Shown here piece by piece: positions 38,496 to 50,600 of a DNA stretch of 64,000 bases. This stretch comes from Phoronis australis (taxonomy: Eukaryota > Phoronida > Phoronidae), in contig NMRA01000219.1 in the NCBI GenBank assembly GCA_002633005.1, forward strand, positions 64,793 through 128,792, in the 5' to 3' direction. The position numbers and the translations under genes are program-made. Below the pieces are notes generated by a model. It worked only from the letters and a program-made list of their open reading frames with translations, did not search any database and was not told where the DNA came from. How positions within the stretch are numbered: the first letter of the stretch is position 1; each line of letters begins with the position of its first letter.

Positions 38496-38664
38496 TTACA
38501 TCAAATGGCCAGGTTTTAGATGGACATCGTCACTCGGTCCCAAGTCCACCGACACCATTGTATACAAGTTGTGGATATCACGTGAAAGCAGTTGGTATGA
38601 TAGTGTATTTAGTCCATCGTTTTCCGACAGGTCGTGGTCGCGTTGCGCGTGATAATGCGCTTTC
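38496..38664 (-). CDS. B4GALT: B4GALT exon 5 (terminal)
   Basis: The acceptor is ttgaatttttcag, phase 2 in, and the stop is TAA at 38498-38496. It encodes residues 281-335, including SENDGLNTLSYQLLSR and LYTMVSVDLG, the conserved C-terminal block of the family. Confidence 0.93.
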
Positions 38665-41600
38665 CTGAAAAATTCAATGTCCATGAATTACAGCCAACGT
38701 CTAAGGCGGCTTATATTGCAAATCTCATGACTACATTAACTCCACTGTTTCATTGTTTTGAAACAATAGTATGGTTTCGGATAGAAATGTTGTTTGTACT
38801 GGAAGCAGGAAAACGCGTTACATTGGCTTCGTTTCAGAAATGTCGGGCTGATTCTAAGCATCATGTCGGAAAATGTATTTGTGAACACTTCTCGAGTGAA
38901 TTCGACTTGCCGAGTTCTGCCGTCGGAGTTGCATCTCACAGCACAGCAGTAAGATTGTGCTGGCTTTGGAAGGTCCAATATAGACTTAGCACAGTCTAGA
39001 AAAAGTCTAAAACCCCCAGAGAACTGCTTGACGGATCACTATTGTGGTTAAATACCGCGCGATTCAAGTGTCGTCAAAAGCAGAAATGGTCGCTTGGCAT
39101 TGCTGTTTGATGTCCGATATTAAGATAAAGTCATGTTTTTTCGTCTGAAATTCCGCATGCGGAGATACCGGATTCGGCTAAGTAGATAAGACTCGCCAGT
39201 TTCGTCGTAAATCTTAATATCAACACTGGCGTATTAGATCCGGTCAGATACCTCCACATGTAATCGGATGGTGTATTGGAAAAAGGTGTGGCGTCATCTT
39301 GTCATATCGGGCATCAAAAGTAATGCTAAGTGACCATTTATGCTTTGGATGACTTTTTCTGCTTCCCTTTAACGTAAATTGTTTCTTTGCTGGATTACCC
39401 AGCGGCCACACGAAATGCCGTAGACTGGTACCATTGCACAGACGTACTAGACGACTGATTAGTCGTAGAAATGACGAACGTAACTTAGCAACGAAGGCTG
39501 GACCTCTCAACAAGGGCACAGGTTGTTTTTTTATCTCATCACAATAACTCTCGTTTAATTCAGTGTTGATGTCCAGTGGGTAACGGTTCCTTATTTATAG
39601 TTTCACTGCAGCGGTGTTAGTTCGTACTTAATTAAAGAAATAAACATCCAGTAAAAATATTACATCAATTATTGCAAAACTAGATATGTTTATTTTGGTT
39701 TTATCTGAGAACTTTCGTGTTTGTTATTGTTAGATTGTAATTATCTCACCTCTTTTCATATTGCTCTTCGTTTTCCCTCTTTCGGTGACTGAGCATCGAA
39801 TACGTAGCTATATCTTCAGTGGGTCGTTCTATTGCCATATTTTTGTGAAATGTTCTCCAATAGAAATCGTCGTCTTCACACCCCCAGCCGAAATAGAGAT
39901 TGGAATATCCGTTTAGCCTTAGGAAATGTTTCGGCTTTATTGCCAAAACTCCACCAACTAATTCAGGGTATCTTAGCCTGCAATAAACAAAGCACAAGTC
40001 ATGTGACTGTTCAGCATTCACATATTAATGTCGATGTTTATTTCTAATTATGTATTTACCAAATATTGTTGAAATAGATGTAAATAGAAATAAAGTTATC
40101 GACATCAGTTTGGCCGCCAACGTGGTAGGTATCTTTTTAGATGATAGGAAATGCTTTAGGAATTAAAAAAGAACCTCAAACAAAACAAGTCCTCCAAGGG
40201 ACGATTGCTTGCTCAGGACAATACTCACTGGTAGTCGTGTTCGTCTATGGCTACAGACAAGTGTTTCGGATTGTCAGTACACGTGTAGAAGTTTCTGTCG
40301 TCTTCCGGAACAAGATCGACGTCATGGAAGATCAGGCAGTCAGGTTTGAATGTCTCACTGGATATGACGTATCCGACGTTTAATAACTTGGCTCTGTTGA
40401 AAAGACTTGTTCCCGGCTGAAAAGGGAAATTAGTAAGAGTAGGTTGATGTGTGGATTTATGTCTTTGTCTTTGTCATCTAGGACCGAAAGCAAGCATGAA
40501 TAACCTGATTACGTCACGAAGTCATGCGCAAAATCTTCAGACTCACGTCACCATGCGACATATACAGAAGTTATTTCTTTTCAGTAACATCAAGGTGCCC
40601 ACGTTTCCTGTCATCAGCAGGAGCTGAATGTTTTGAAGTCCCATGCAGCCGAAGTCGCAAGTAGATTTTGTTGTTTTAAACAGATTTTTGGGTTACATGT
40701 ATATGAATCGGAAATACGATTGTTACGATTCCCAAAGACGTCATTCGGTGAGTAAACAGTTTCAATTCAACATAAGGTTCACTGAACCAGTTCAATCAAC
40801 CAATATTGAGATTACAGTAAAAAAAGGTTTATAGGAATGGCGTCATTGTGAAATTTTGGACCCAGTGAGACGGCGTATGTGTTCTTATTTCCGGGTTCAA
40901 ATTGCGTCATTTACTTCCATGATACGTCATCACTAAACATCTGAATAAGATTTCCCACGTGTAAAAGTTAAGACGCAACTAGCCGTTTTTCAATAGATAA
41001 CGAATTTCTGTAATACAGTGGCGGATCTAGGATATCACAAGGGGGGCCCAACATTTTGTCCGGCTGTAAGCATTTGCGCAAACTGATCCACGATTGTAGA
41101 TGCGCGTAGCACCGAATGGGGGGAGGTCGCCCAGGAAATTTTTCTGTTTTTACCTCTAAAAATCAAGCATTTTCCTTGATTCCTGAAGTATTATCCAAGA
41201 AAAAAGGCAAAAAAAAACGGAGAACGTGTCAAACAGGAAAAACTGCAAGTACCAAAGACTTGAACTCACGACCTGGCGGATAGAGCGCACGTGCGTTTCC
41301 ACTACACCACGATTTAACTACTAATCTCATACTAAAAGACCTACTTGGTTATGGTCCACAGCGTTTGCGCGCGAAACCTACTTCTTTTTGTAATGCTTAT
41401 TACACGTTTTATATTTTGTGCCCTCAATTCTTAACAAATTTGTCGTATTTGAAATAGTCTTTAAATGCCCAAAAGACCAAATCCATTTTTCGTGTTGGCC
41501 AATGACAGGATTGCTTTGGAAATCGTCTTAAGATAAGGTTTGACAAAGAGAGTATTGCGAGTTTCTGAATGATTCACTAAGGCTTCGATTAAAATTCACA

Positions 41601-44600
41601 TCTTACCAGCAGCTTCTGTTTTTTCATCGTCACTCAGGTTCCATTTTCTTTAAAAAAATGAAGTAAATTTTCTTCATTGCACAGTGGAGCAGACGACGGA
41701 AACGGAGTCGTAGTGCCCAGCGCCACCGCCNNNNNNNNNNNNNNNNNNNNNNNNNNNNNNNNNNNNNNNNNCCCCCCCCTAAATCCGCCTATGTAATAAT
41801 TATAATAATCACCTCAAATACGACTGCTTGCTTAATCACCAGCTTGCAAACCCGTGATTCCAAGTTACTCGGGTATGACCATCGGTCTCAACAATCCAAG
41901 GTGACATATTTTAATAATTTATAAAAATTATTTATGTCGCTACTGACATCGCTATTTCGAAATTAAATAGGGATAGTGTGAAGTAAATTACTTTTTACCT
42001 GCCCGCATACTTGTGCAAAATGAGAGATGTTATAGTAAGGATAAGCTTAAAAGGCAATCTCATCGTATTCATGCAGTCAATTTTAGGACAGTCTACTGTT
42101 TTTACAATAAACAGAGCTTACATATGAAACAATTTCTTATTAGCCCGTACATTTGACAATAAGGTTTCACTTAATGAACTGTGTGGAAATCAAAATCACG
42201 ACTATTACGATCGTTTTGGTCAAGGGAGGACTAACGACTTTTGATGAAATAGGCCCCGAATGCAATAAATTTATTGCTCCACGGGTTATACATTGAAACA
42301 ACAAAGTCTCGTACAAATTGAACTTTTTTGCAGCTAACCTAAAAGCATTCCTTGGGGATAAACATACAGAAACAGATATTCCAAATCTTGAGAACCTGAA
42401 AATTCATGTAAGGCTAATTGGACTCGTTCGACCTATGTGGCTCCTCTCGAACAAGTATATTAAATGATCGGAGACTGGCTGGACATCTAGCCATTGCTTT
42501 TCCTAGGGTATCAATCTGCATAAACTAAGTACTAAGAGTTGCATATCCCACGAAACGTCTACTGTTCAACAACAAAACCTTTGAATTTTGTGTGAAACTC
42601 GTTAGTGAACTTTTCAATACGGCGTGTTTCAGATTATGTGAGACCTAAAAATGTAGAATTCAACTCCGCAAGATTATATATTTTCTGAAAGTAGAAATGC
42701 CGTATAATTTGATTTTTGACTTCTAACCAATCTGCCAATAATAAGGTTACGTGACCATGCTTTTATGAAAATTGAGCAAAAAAGATACATTCATATCAAA
42801 ACAACACGATCAACAACTTAGTCCAATTTCGTGTAATATACACGATCAAGATATAATCTCAAAAGCACTCGTAAAGTTTTCTGAATTATCATTTCGTTTT
42901 CGTTTCATGCAACATTATTTTTTTCATTTTTTTTCATAAAAGTCGTATATAGTCTCTCCTGCAAAAGTAGACCATTGTAAAAAGATTCCCAAAGAGTTCT
43001 GGAAAATAGGTTCGTAATTGGTCTCTAGAGGCATTATAGTATAAGATGATCACTTACTTAGAGACGTGGTAGATTGTTTGTAGACGTTTCGACCTGGTCC
43101 GCCAGGTCTTTGACAAAGGACGAAACGTCTGCAAACAACCTACCACGTCTCTAAGTAGGTGGTCATCTTATACTACAATCGTAAAGAGTTGTGGAGAACT
43201 GTGTATAAAGCATATTAGTTTTTGAATGTTTCATGTGAATCCTATCAGCAATCTCTGAGATACGATGTTCCAAAGTCGGCTAAAATTGGACATGGTCCTA
43301 AATAACTTTAAAATTAAATACTTTTCCAAAGAGATGAATATTTTTGCGTCTCTATTTCCCGACGCAACCTGACTTATTCTCTTTCGATTTAGCGATTTTG
43401 ACTTAAAATATGGCACACATGTTACCGCGCGTTCCTTTCGCACTCACCTGTTCGATCACAAAAACTTTGTAGTGTAGTTTTTGCCGTTGTAGCTTTGGAT
43501 GTAGCTGCTTCATTAATATTTGCAAATGCTCCTTCCTGTTTCGATATGGAATGATTATGGCTACACGTTGAGACGCAACACAGTCACTCGGTTTCCATTC
43601 GCCACCGAGAACGTTCAGGGATTTATTTAAGCCCCTGAGGTCCTTTATTACGGGACGTCTTCCTTCTGCAAGAATAGTAAAATATCTCTAGTACGGCAAG
43701 TCGATCTGGGAAGCCAGCGTGTTCTTTTGAGAACGAGTGCTTAGCAATCATTGCTGTAACGTGTACACGTGAATCCAGGAGTCGTTGAAAGAGCACATTC
43801 AGATAATAGTACAATGGTGCAACCCAACACGTTGCTTTGAGAATGCGTGCATTGCACTGTTTTATACCTGTGCCTTTTGACCCTATCTTGCCCTGTGACA
43901 AAACGCCACCTTGAGTGGAAACATGATGAACGACACACGGAATTCCGTGTGTGTGGGCATCAATGCGCATGCTTGGTGGGAAATTTATCGATCACATGAC
44001 CACCACTTGCCCACGCCTTCAATGCACTGTACTTTTTGGGGTCGGGGTTCTCTTGATTTTGTTCACTTCAATGGCTGCTCGTTTTAATAAATTGCAAATA
44101 TTCAACTCAAAGGTGGTTGCCATACTACGTAATAGTAAACTGAAAGGGGTTTGCCAAATTTCAACCGATGGTAATGACTGAATGTTATGACTTCGGTTTC
44201 ATTACTTTAGCCAGTGAGAAGCCACGATAAACAGTATACCACAGTGCTACCTTTCGAAGCACTGTGAGTTGTAAACCTCGCTTTACAATTCACGCGCGAA
44301 TGCAGAAGTCGTTGCTATAACATGCTGAGGTTACACACGGTGATTCTCCCGAACAGGCCACAAACTTTTTTTCAGTAGAGGCAGGAACTTAGTTTCAAAT
44401 TTATTTTAACTATTGAATTTGTATGTAAGTTGATGTTGAACGTTTTTTAATGCAAGTGTTTTCAGCGGCTTCAGCCTTTTTCCCGACGTTCGTTATATTT
44501 AGTCCAGTCAACAAGGATTGCCTAGTTGAGCTGAAAAGATCTAAGTCTAATTGAAGTAAAGGCTCAAGCACTTTTACAGTAGGTGCTTGAAATGTACACC

Positions 44601-47600
44601 GTAAGCATCTAAGTAAAACTCGACACGCCTTTCCAAACTGAAAAACACGTGCTGCTCTGCATCCGGCGAGCGCGCGAAAACAAAAATAATGTGCAAAGTT
44701 TCAGGTCAGTAGCCGCTCAATTAGATATGTTAGCCTATTTCGGGAAAATCCCCTTGTAGTACAATGGCCGTCAAAAACAAAGAATCTAGATTGTCATCTA
44801 TTGTGGATATAGTCTAATACCAGAGGTGGAACAAACAGCCACGATGAGAAGGATTTGTGATTCGCGTGTGCGTTCACTTGCCTTGAACAATAACGACTGC
44901 ATTGCACTCTTATCAGCAATCCACTCACATGAACGAGTGCAATGTACGCGATCCGAAAGAAATATTTTGGCATTCCATAATCGTTGTGGAAAACCAATGA
45001 CAACGTCAGGTAGACCTTGGCGAGATCTACTCACAAAGCAAGTTTCTCTAAGATCCATCGAAGGGAGTCGGAGCTATAGTTTTGAAAACGGATAAATTGT
45101 AAACTATGATCACCACGGCGCCATCTTGCGTCCGATTTCAGAACAAAGTGACTAGGTCTGATCAATTGACGAAGCGCGGATCCAGGATTTTGAGTTACTT
45201 TGAGTTAGGGGGGCAGAGGATTTTGCCCTTCAGAAACTCACACGCCCGAAATGCCAAATGGAATCTGGGAGAATTTTAGGGTGGGCCATGGCCCCTTTGG
45301 CCCCGCTCTAAATCCGCCACTATTGTGGTTACAGTGGCGGATTTAGAGGGGTAGAGGGGGGCCAAGGGGGCCATGGACCCCCTACAATTCTCCCAGATTC
45401 CATTTGGCAGTACGGGCGTGCGAATGTCTGACGGGCAAAATCCTGGCTCATACTCTGTCCTGCCCCCCGCCCCTAACTCAAAATTCTAGATCTGCCCCTG
45501 GGTTAGTCAAGCAAACAGAATATACGCAAAATTCACAGAGACGGGAACTTCGTATACGGTCTTTATTTCTCGACAAAATAGTGCCAGAGCACAGTTCCAC
45601 TTGAAGTACACGACAGCCGGCCCAAGCATTGTCGCTCACTGCAACACATATGATTAAGTTGGTATGAGCTTGGTAAATCGAGATTTGCAGTTTCTGCTAT
45701 ATTTTTCTTTTACACAATGGTAACTCACAACTTCGTGATACGTATTAAAATGCACGCAAATTAAATTGTTTCCGAAAATTTAATGAACCGGGATTTGCAC
45801 ATCGATGCTACTAATAAAAATCCATTTAGCTCAGTTAGTATTAATTCATCCTGTTTATGTAGTATGAATGTCCAGTCTCTACATCTGAAGATCAGGACAA
45901 AACGAAAGATGCTCAGTAACGTCATACATGTAGAACAACAAGGGCCCTATTAGTAACCTGGGGCCTACTGGTGTAACCATGGGCCTATTGGTAACCAGGG
46001 GACTACTGGTAACCAGGGGCCTATTGGTAACCAGGGGACTACTGGTAACCAGGGGCCTACTGATATAACCAGAGGCCTACTGGTATAACCATGGGCCTAT
46101 TGGTAACCTTGGGCCTATTGGTAACCATGGGTCTATTGGTAACCAGGGGACTACTGGTAACCAGGGGCCTACTGATATAACCAGAGGCCTACTGGTATAA
46201 CCATGGGCCTATTGGTAACCTTGGGCCTATTGGTAACCATGGGTCTATTGGTAACCAGGGGACTACTGGTAACCAGGGGACTACTGATATAACCAGGGGC
46301 CTACTGGTATAACCAGGGGCCTATTGGTAACCAAGGGCCTACTGGTATAACCAGGGGCCTACTGGTATAACCAGGGGCCTATTGGTAACCAAGGGCCTTT
46401 TGGTAACCAAGGGTCTTCTGGTAACCTGGGGCCCTATTGGTAACCAGGGACCCTACTGGTAGCCAAGGACTCTACTGGTATCCAGGGGCCCGTTTTATCC
46501 AAGGTCAGTAAAAGACTGTCGTAGCTTCAATTTTAATGTGAAATCATTGACGTGACTGGCGAAGGCTGTATATAAGTTCGATCTAAAGCTACATTTTGCT
46601 GTGTTTAGCTGGCTACAAAATGAAAATCGAATTAGGTCTTTTACTGCCTTTAATCGACAATGCATGCATGTTCCATTTTCCAAATCGCAGTTCTTGAGCA
46701 GTTGAAATGCTGGTGGCTTTGATGCTCTAGTTGTAACGACATTTCTTAAACCAGGCCTCAGTTCTGTAGATTTAATCCGTTTTTGGCCATAAACATGGCT
46801 TGCACGGTATGAAGCGTAATCAAACAGGCCTCGTATGCTTAATCAAAACCTTGACCAGCAGGTCGGGTCCATTCTTTGACAATAGGGGGCGCTTGAAATT
46901 TCTCAGGTTGCTCTTGTGCGGCACTATACGAAAGCGATAGTGGCAATAGAACTTCCTTTCCATGGGGACCAAATGAAGTTTAATAAATATAAACATACAC
47001 TATGTTTCATCAGAATGTACGACTCGTGATCTGTAGATACGGTACGCAACGACATAAGCTGCTGTCGTCCCCAAACATAAAGCCTCATTCCAAGTAATAT
47101 TATCTAAATGACTGAAACTCTATGTCATCATACATTTATTTTACAAATAAGACACCAAAAGTGTGAGTGAACGTCCGTGCATTGTCCTTACACTATATCA
47201 AAATAGTCCCACCTTGCTTCAGATGACAAGGCGCTGCTCTCAGAAGAATACACGGACTGGCCACTGGACTGGATATTTCTGTCCTTTTTCTTTCTCGTGC
47301 GCCCTTTTGAATGATGCTCTCTCAGCGCTTTAGCAGACGCCAAGAGGTCAGCCTGCCTCTTCCCTATAGCTGGTGTGGGCCTGTCATTCACTTGCAAAAG
47401 GCATTCCTCCGCCACTCCTATCGTCCACTGATGCAAGAATTGGGGGCCGGCACTAAGTCCCTTCACATCGTTTTCGGTGTATTTGTCGATAATATCTAGG
47501 ACTCGCGATGCAATCTCTGGTGCTAAGTACGCAACTTTGAACTCTTTAATTCGTTTGAATAATCCAGGGTAGTCTTGTGACCACACCGTGCAGCACAATT

Positions 47601-50600
47601 GTCTACAAGCAGCCCAGTCGTATGTAGTAGTCTCGGCGTCACCAAGGATCAGCAAGGCGGCTATCACGACGTCGTGGATAATTCTTGGTGGCCGATCATA
47701 CTCTCGAAGTTCGCCCAGTACAGCTCTGTCTAAGCTGAGAATTGCCTTTTTGAGCTTCTGAAATCTTTCCAAAGTTCCAAGCAGCTGTTTCGCTTTTTTT
47801 AGATCCTCTATTAACCTTACTGATACGTTCGCCCTTTCAGCGTCATGAATGGCCCTCTGCAATGGTTTGATTTTCCTTAAATATATCGCTCGCTCCAATC
47901 TTTTCTCGCAGATGTGAATTTCCAATTTCCTCTTTGCTTCTTCTAGAAGTCGTTGATCTGCTTGCACAGTGCCTTTCACGTCATGCAGAAAGGTCTCATA
48001 CAATTGTATGCTGTCTTTTAGCTGCTTCGTATCTAATTTTTCTACGGCATCGTGAAGGTCATTTTTGAGCTTTTCATGCTGTTCTTCGTTGTTACGGAGC
48101 GAGATAATTGACTCACATCTCTCCAATAGTTCACAATCAACTAAGACATACCCATCGTGGTCTTGACAAAAGTCCTCGTATGATTTCAGAGCTGTTGAGA
48201 GCTCTATAATGTTGGTAACATCCTTTGAGCAAGCTTCCTCCAACTTTTCTTTCAGTTGTTCGTAATCTTCTGAAACTCGCCGTCCGTGAGCTTGTTCGGA
48301 AAGGAAACGCTCAGCCCTCTGCACAATTATTTTTTGTTTCGCAGTCAACCCCATTCCTGTCACGTAAATAAAATCGTCCAGTCCTGCAAGAATCCCTTTG
48401 ATTGCCCCCTCTTCTCGATCCGCAATGGCCTCTAGGAGTTCGTTTAATAATTTCTTTACGTAGTTCTCTCGGCGCAACGTTGTCCGCATTTCGAACCACG
48501 TGGTGAGAGCTTCTCCTTGATCTATCAGTTTTCTGTCTGGGATTGTAATAGGACCAGTAACCTGACAGAACTTGTTGTAGTGTGCCAGATAGATTTTCAT
48601 ATTCAGTTCGTCTTTGTTTGCAACGGCTCTCCTCAAGCCAAACCTTATTTGTCCATGAATTCGTACCAAGTTCTGCAGTAAGATCTCCACTGGAGTGGGT
48701 GGTTTTGGTACACCTCCTCGTAGTCTGTCTTCCAAAGATGATATCATGTGCAGGCTGCTATCGGACGGTATGATTACACGACCCGGCTCTGTTCCGTACT
48801 GTATTCTATATTCAATAAAAGTACGCCTGCGGCGACAGAAGACGCACAATAGAATGGCAAGAAAAATTATCATGGTACTGATCGGTATGGCGATGAACAT
48901 GGGCCAGTCCTCTGAAACGATAAGAGCGGGGAAACACTAATTGGACTTTAAAAAATCATTATTTAAATTGTGGATGTATTTATAACGACTGACTCACAAC
49001 CCGGTGAATAATCGCTATCACTTTAAGACTGATGTAAATTAATTATGTAACTTTTCATGTAAATATTTACTTTGTGAAGGTTTTCTTTGGAGATTGACTC
49101 TGTTTACAAGCCGTTAATTTGTCTGGTTTGTAGCTAACGTCCAAAATATCATGTCACACTAATAATGGTCAAATTTGTTTCATGAACATGTCCGCCAGTG
49201 TTTTTAGGTTGATATGTATTCGAATTCTGTGAAAAAAACGTCTTGACTTAGACCACTGAGGTCCACTGTTGTTAAATCAGTTTTTCTTAAAGGACGTTTT
49301 CGGCTTTACGATGGAAAACACATTCTTTTGAATTATTGTTGAATGCGATATACTTTTTGGAATTACTATCTTTAATCAAAACCATACAATAACAAAATCC
49401 GATGTTTTGTAATTTATTGCAAATGTGCCAGTTCTTGCCATTGTCTCTCAGTCGTGATATTCGTTGAAATCAAGGTCGGTAACTACTAGACAAACGAGCT
49501 TAAAATGTTACCCCAGCAGCGTGAAAGCGTTAGACTGCGACCGTTGGAATTAACTGCAGATTCCACGATTCCGGATCAAGCTGGTCAAGTCAGAAAATAT
49601 ATTTTTTTTCGTGGATAGTACCCTTTTTAGCACTGTCTGCACTTTCCGAGTTCTTGCGTACGACTTTTTAGTTCGAAAAGAAATGCCGACACACTTTTCT
49701 ACGCACTCCGATTAGTTGTAGAAGACAGTGAAAAAGTAGTACAGTATAGAAAGGGTTTCACTTGGATTAAATTGTGTTATTTTTATCTGTTTTTACATTT
49801 ATCTTTTTCATATGTTTATTCTTACTTAAGTAACACGATAATGCAAAAAGTGTATGGTTTTCATAAAGGCAAGCATTTCAGGCACAAATCAGTCAGTTTC
49901 CTGTCTGAATCACAAAATTAAAAGGAGTCCGTCTGCATTGAATTTGACAAATTGATTTTTTGTAAAAATACATTATCAAGATTGTACTATTAAAAAAATC
50001 TGCTTTCAGGTGTTCAGTACACGCGAGACCATACATCCTTGCTAAATAGGGCTAAGCTGCGAAGCCGTGAAACTTTGAGTGACAGGTCATTAAAGGCCAA
50101 CTGTTTGAACCTTGTCTCAAATTCCAACAAATTGTCATTTATTTTCAAGTCCAGACTTCACTTCTAAACGAGTAAGGAACACGTCGCGACCAGTTTTGTA
50201 ACGGTGACTGGTCTAGATCAGCAACTCTTACCGCTGTCCTCGTAGAGCAGTGTCTGCGCTTCAACGCTGCAAGGAGATAGCTGACTCTGGACTCTTGTAC
50301 AACCGTCATCCGGGTTACACAAGCTGTATCTATGCTTCACGCCTTGCCTGCACGGGCCCCACTCACCCCACGTTGTAATGGCTGGAAAAGAAAATCAACT
50401 CCAAATTTTCACCTAATCTCGAACAATAGTGTTTAATCTGCGGTGCCGCGAGATGTTAGCCAAGGGAAAACTTTACTGAAATCTGCAGCTGTATCTTAGC
50501 AGTTGAGTAGGTTTCAGCTGTAAAACCGTTCGCTTTTAACAATGTAAATCAGATTATACTTTTTTCTGCAGAATGAGCGTTGGTGGCTGCAACCTTTAAG

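Larger units (their letters stand above)
41016..41793 (+). mobile_element. longer GTGGCGGAT-family DNA element with internal tRNA-like sequence
   Basis: It starts CAGTGGCGGATCTAGG and ends AAATCCGCCTATG, flanked by TAATA on both sides (5-bp target duplication). It lies in B4GALT intron 2. The visible length is 778 bp including a 41-base N gap (41731-41771), so the true length is unknown. The interior differs from the shorter copies and contains a tRNA-like box A/B pair on the minus strand. Confidence 0.85.

Noticed and set aside
38634-38999. 121-codon plus-strand frame over B4GALT exon 5 and intron 4
   Set aside because: Antisense to a well-supported exon; no independent evidence of coding.
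45942-46491. Collagen gene
   Set aside because: The Gly-X-Y reading exists only in the 18-bp units; 20-bp units break the frame and no long open frame spans the array.
50040-50170. Possible LINE reverse transcriptase C-terminus (NKLSFIFKSRLHF)
   Set aside because: Only a weak resemblance to the usual S-x3-FK-x-L ending; no upstream reverse transcriptase motifs on that strand.
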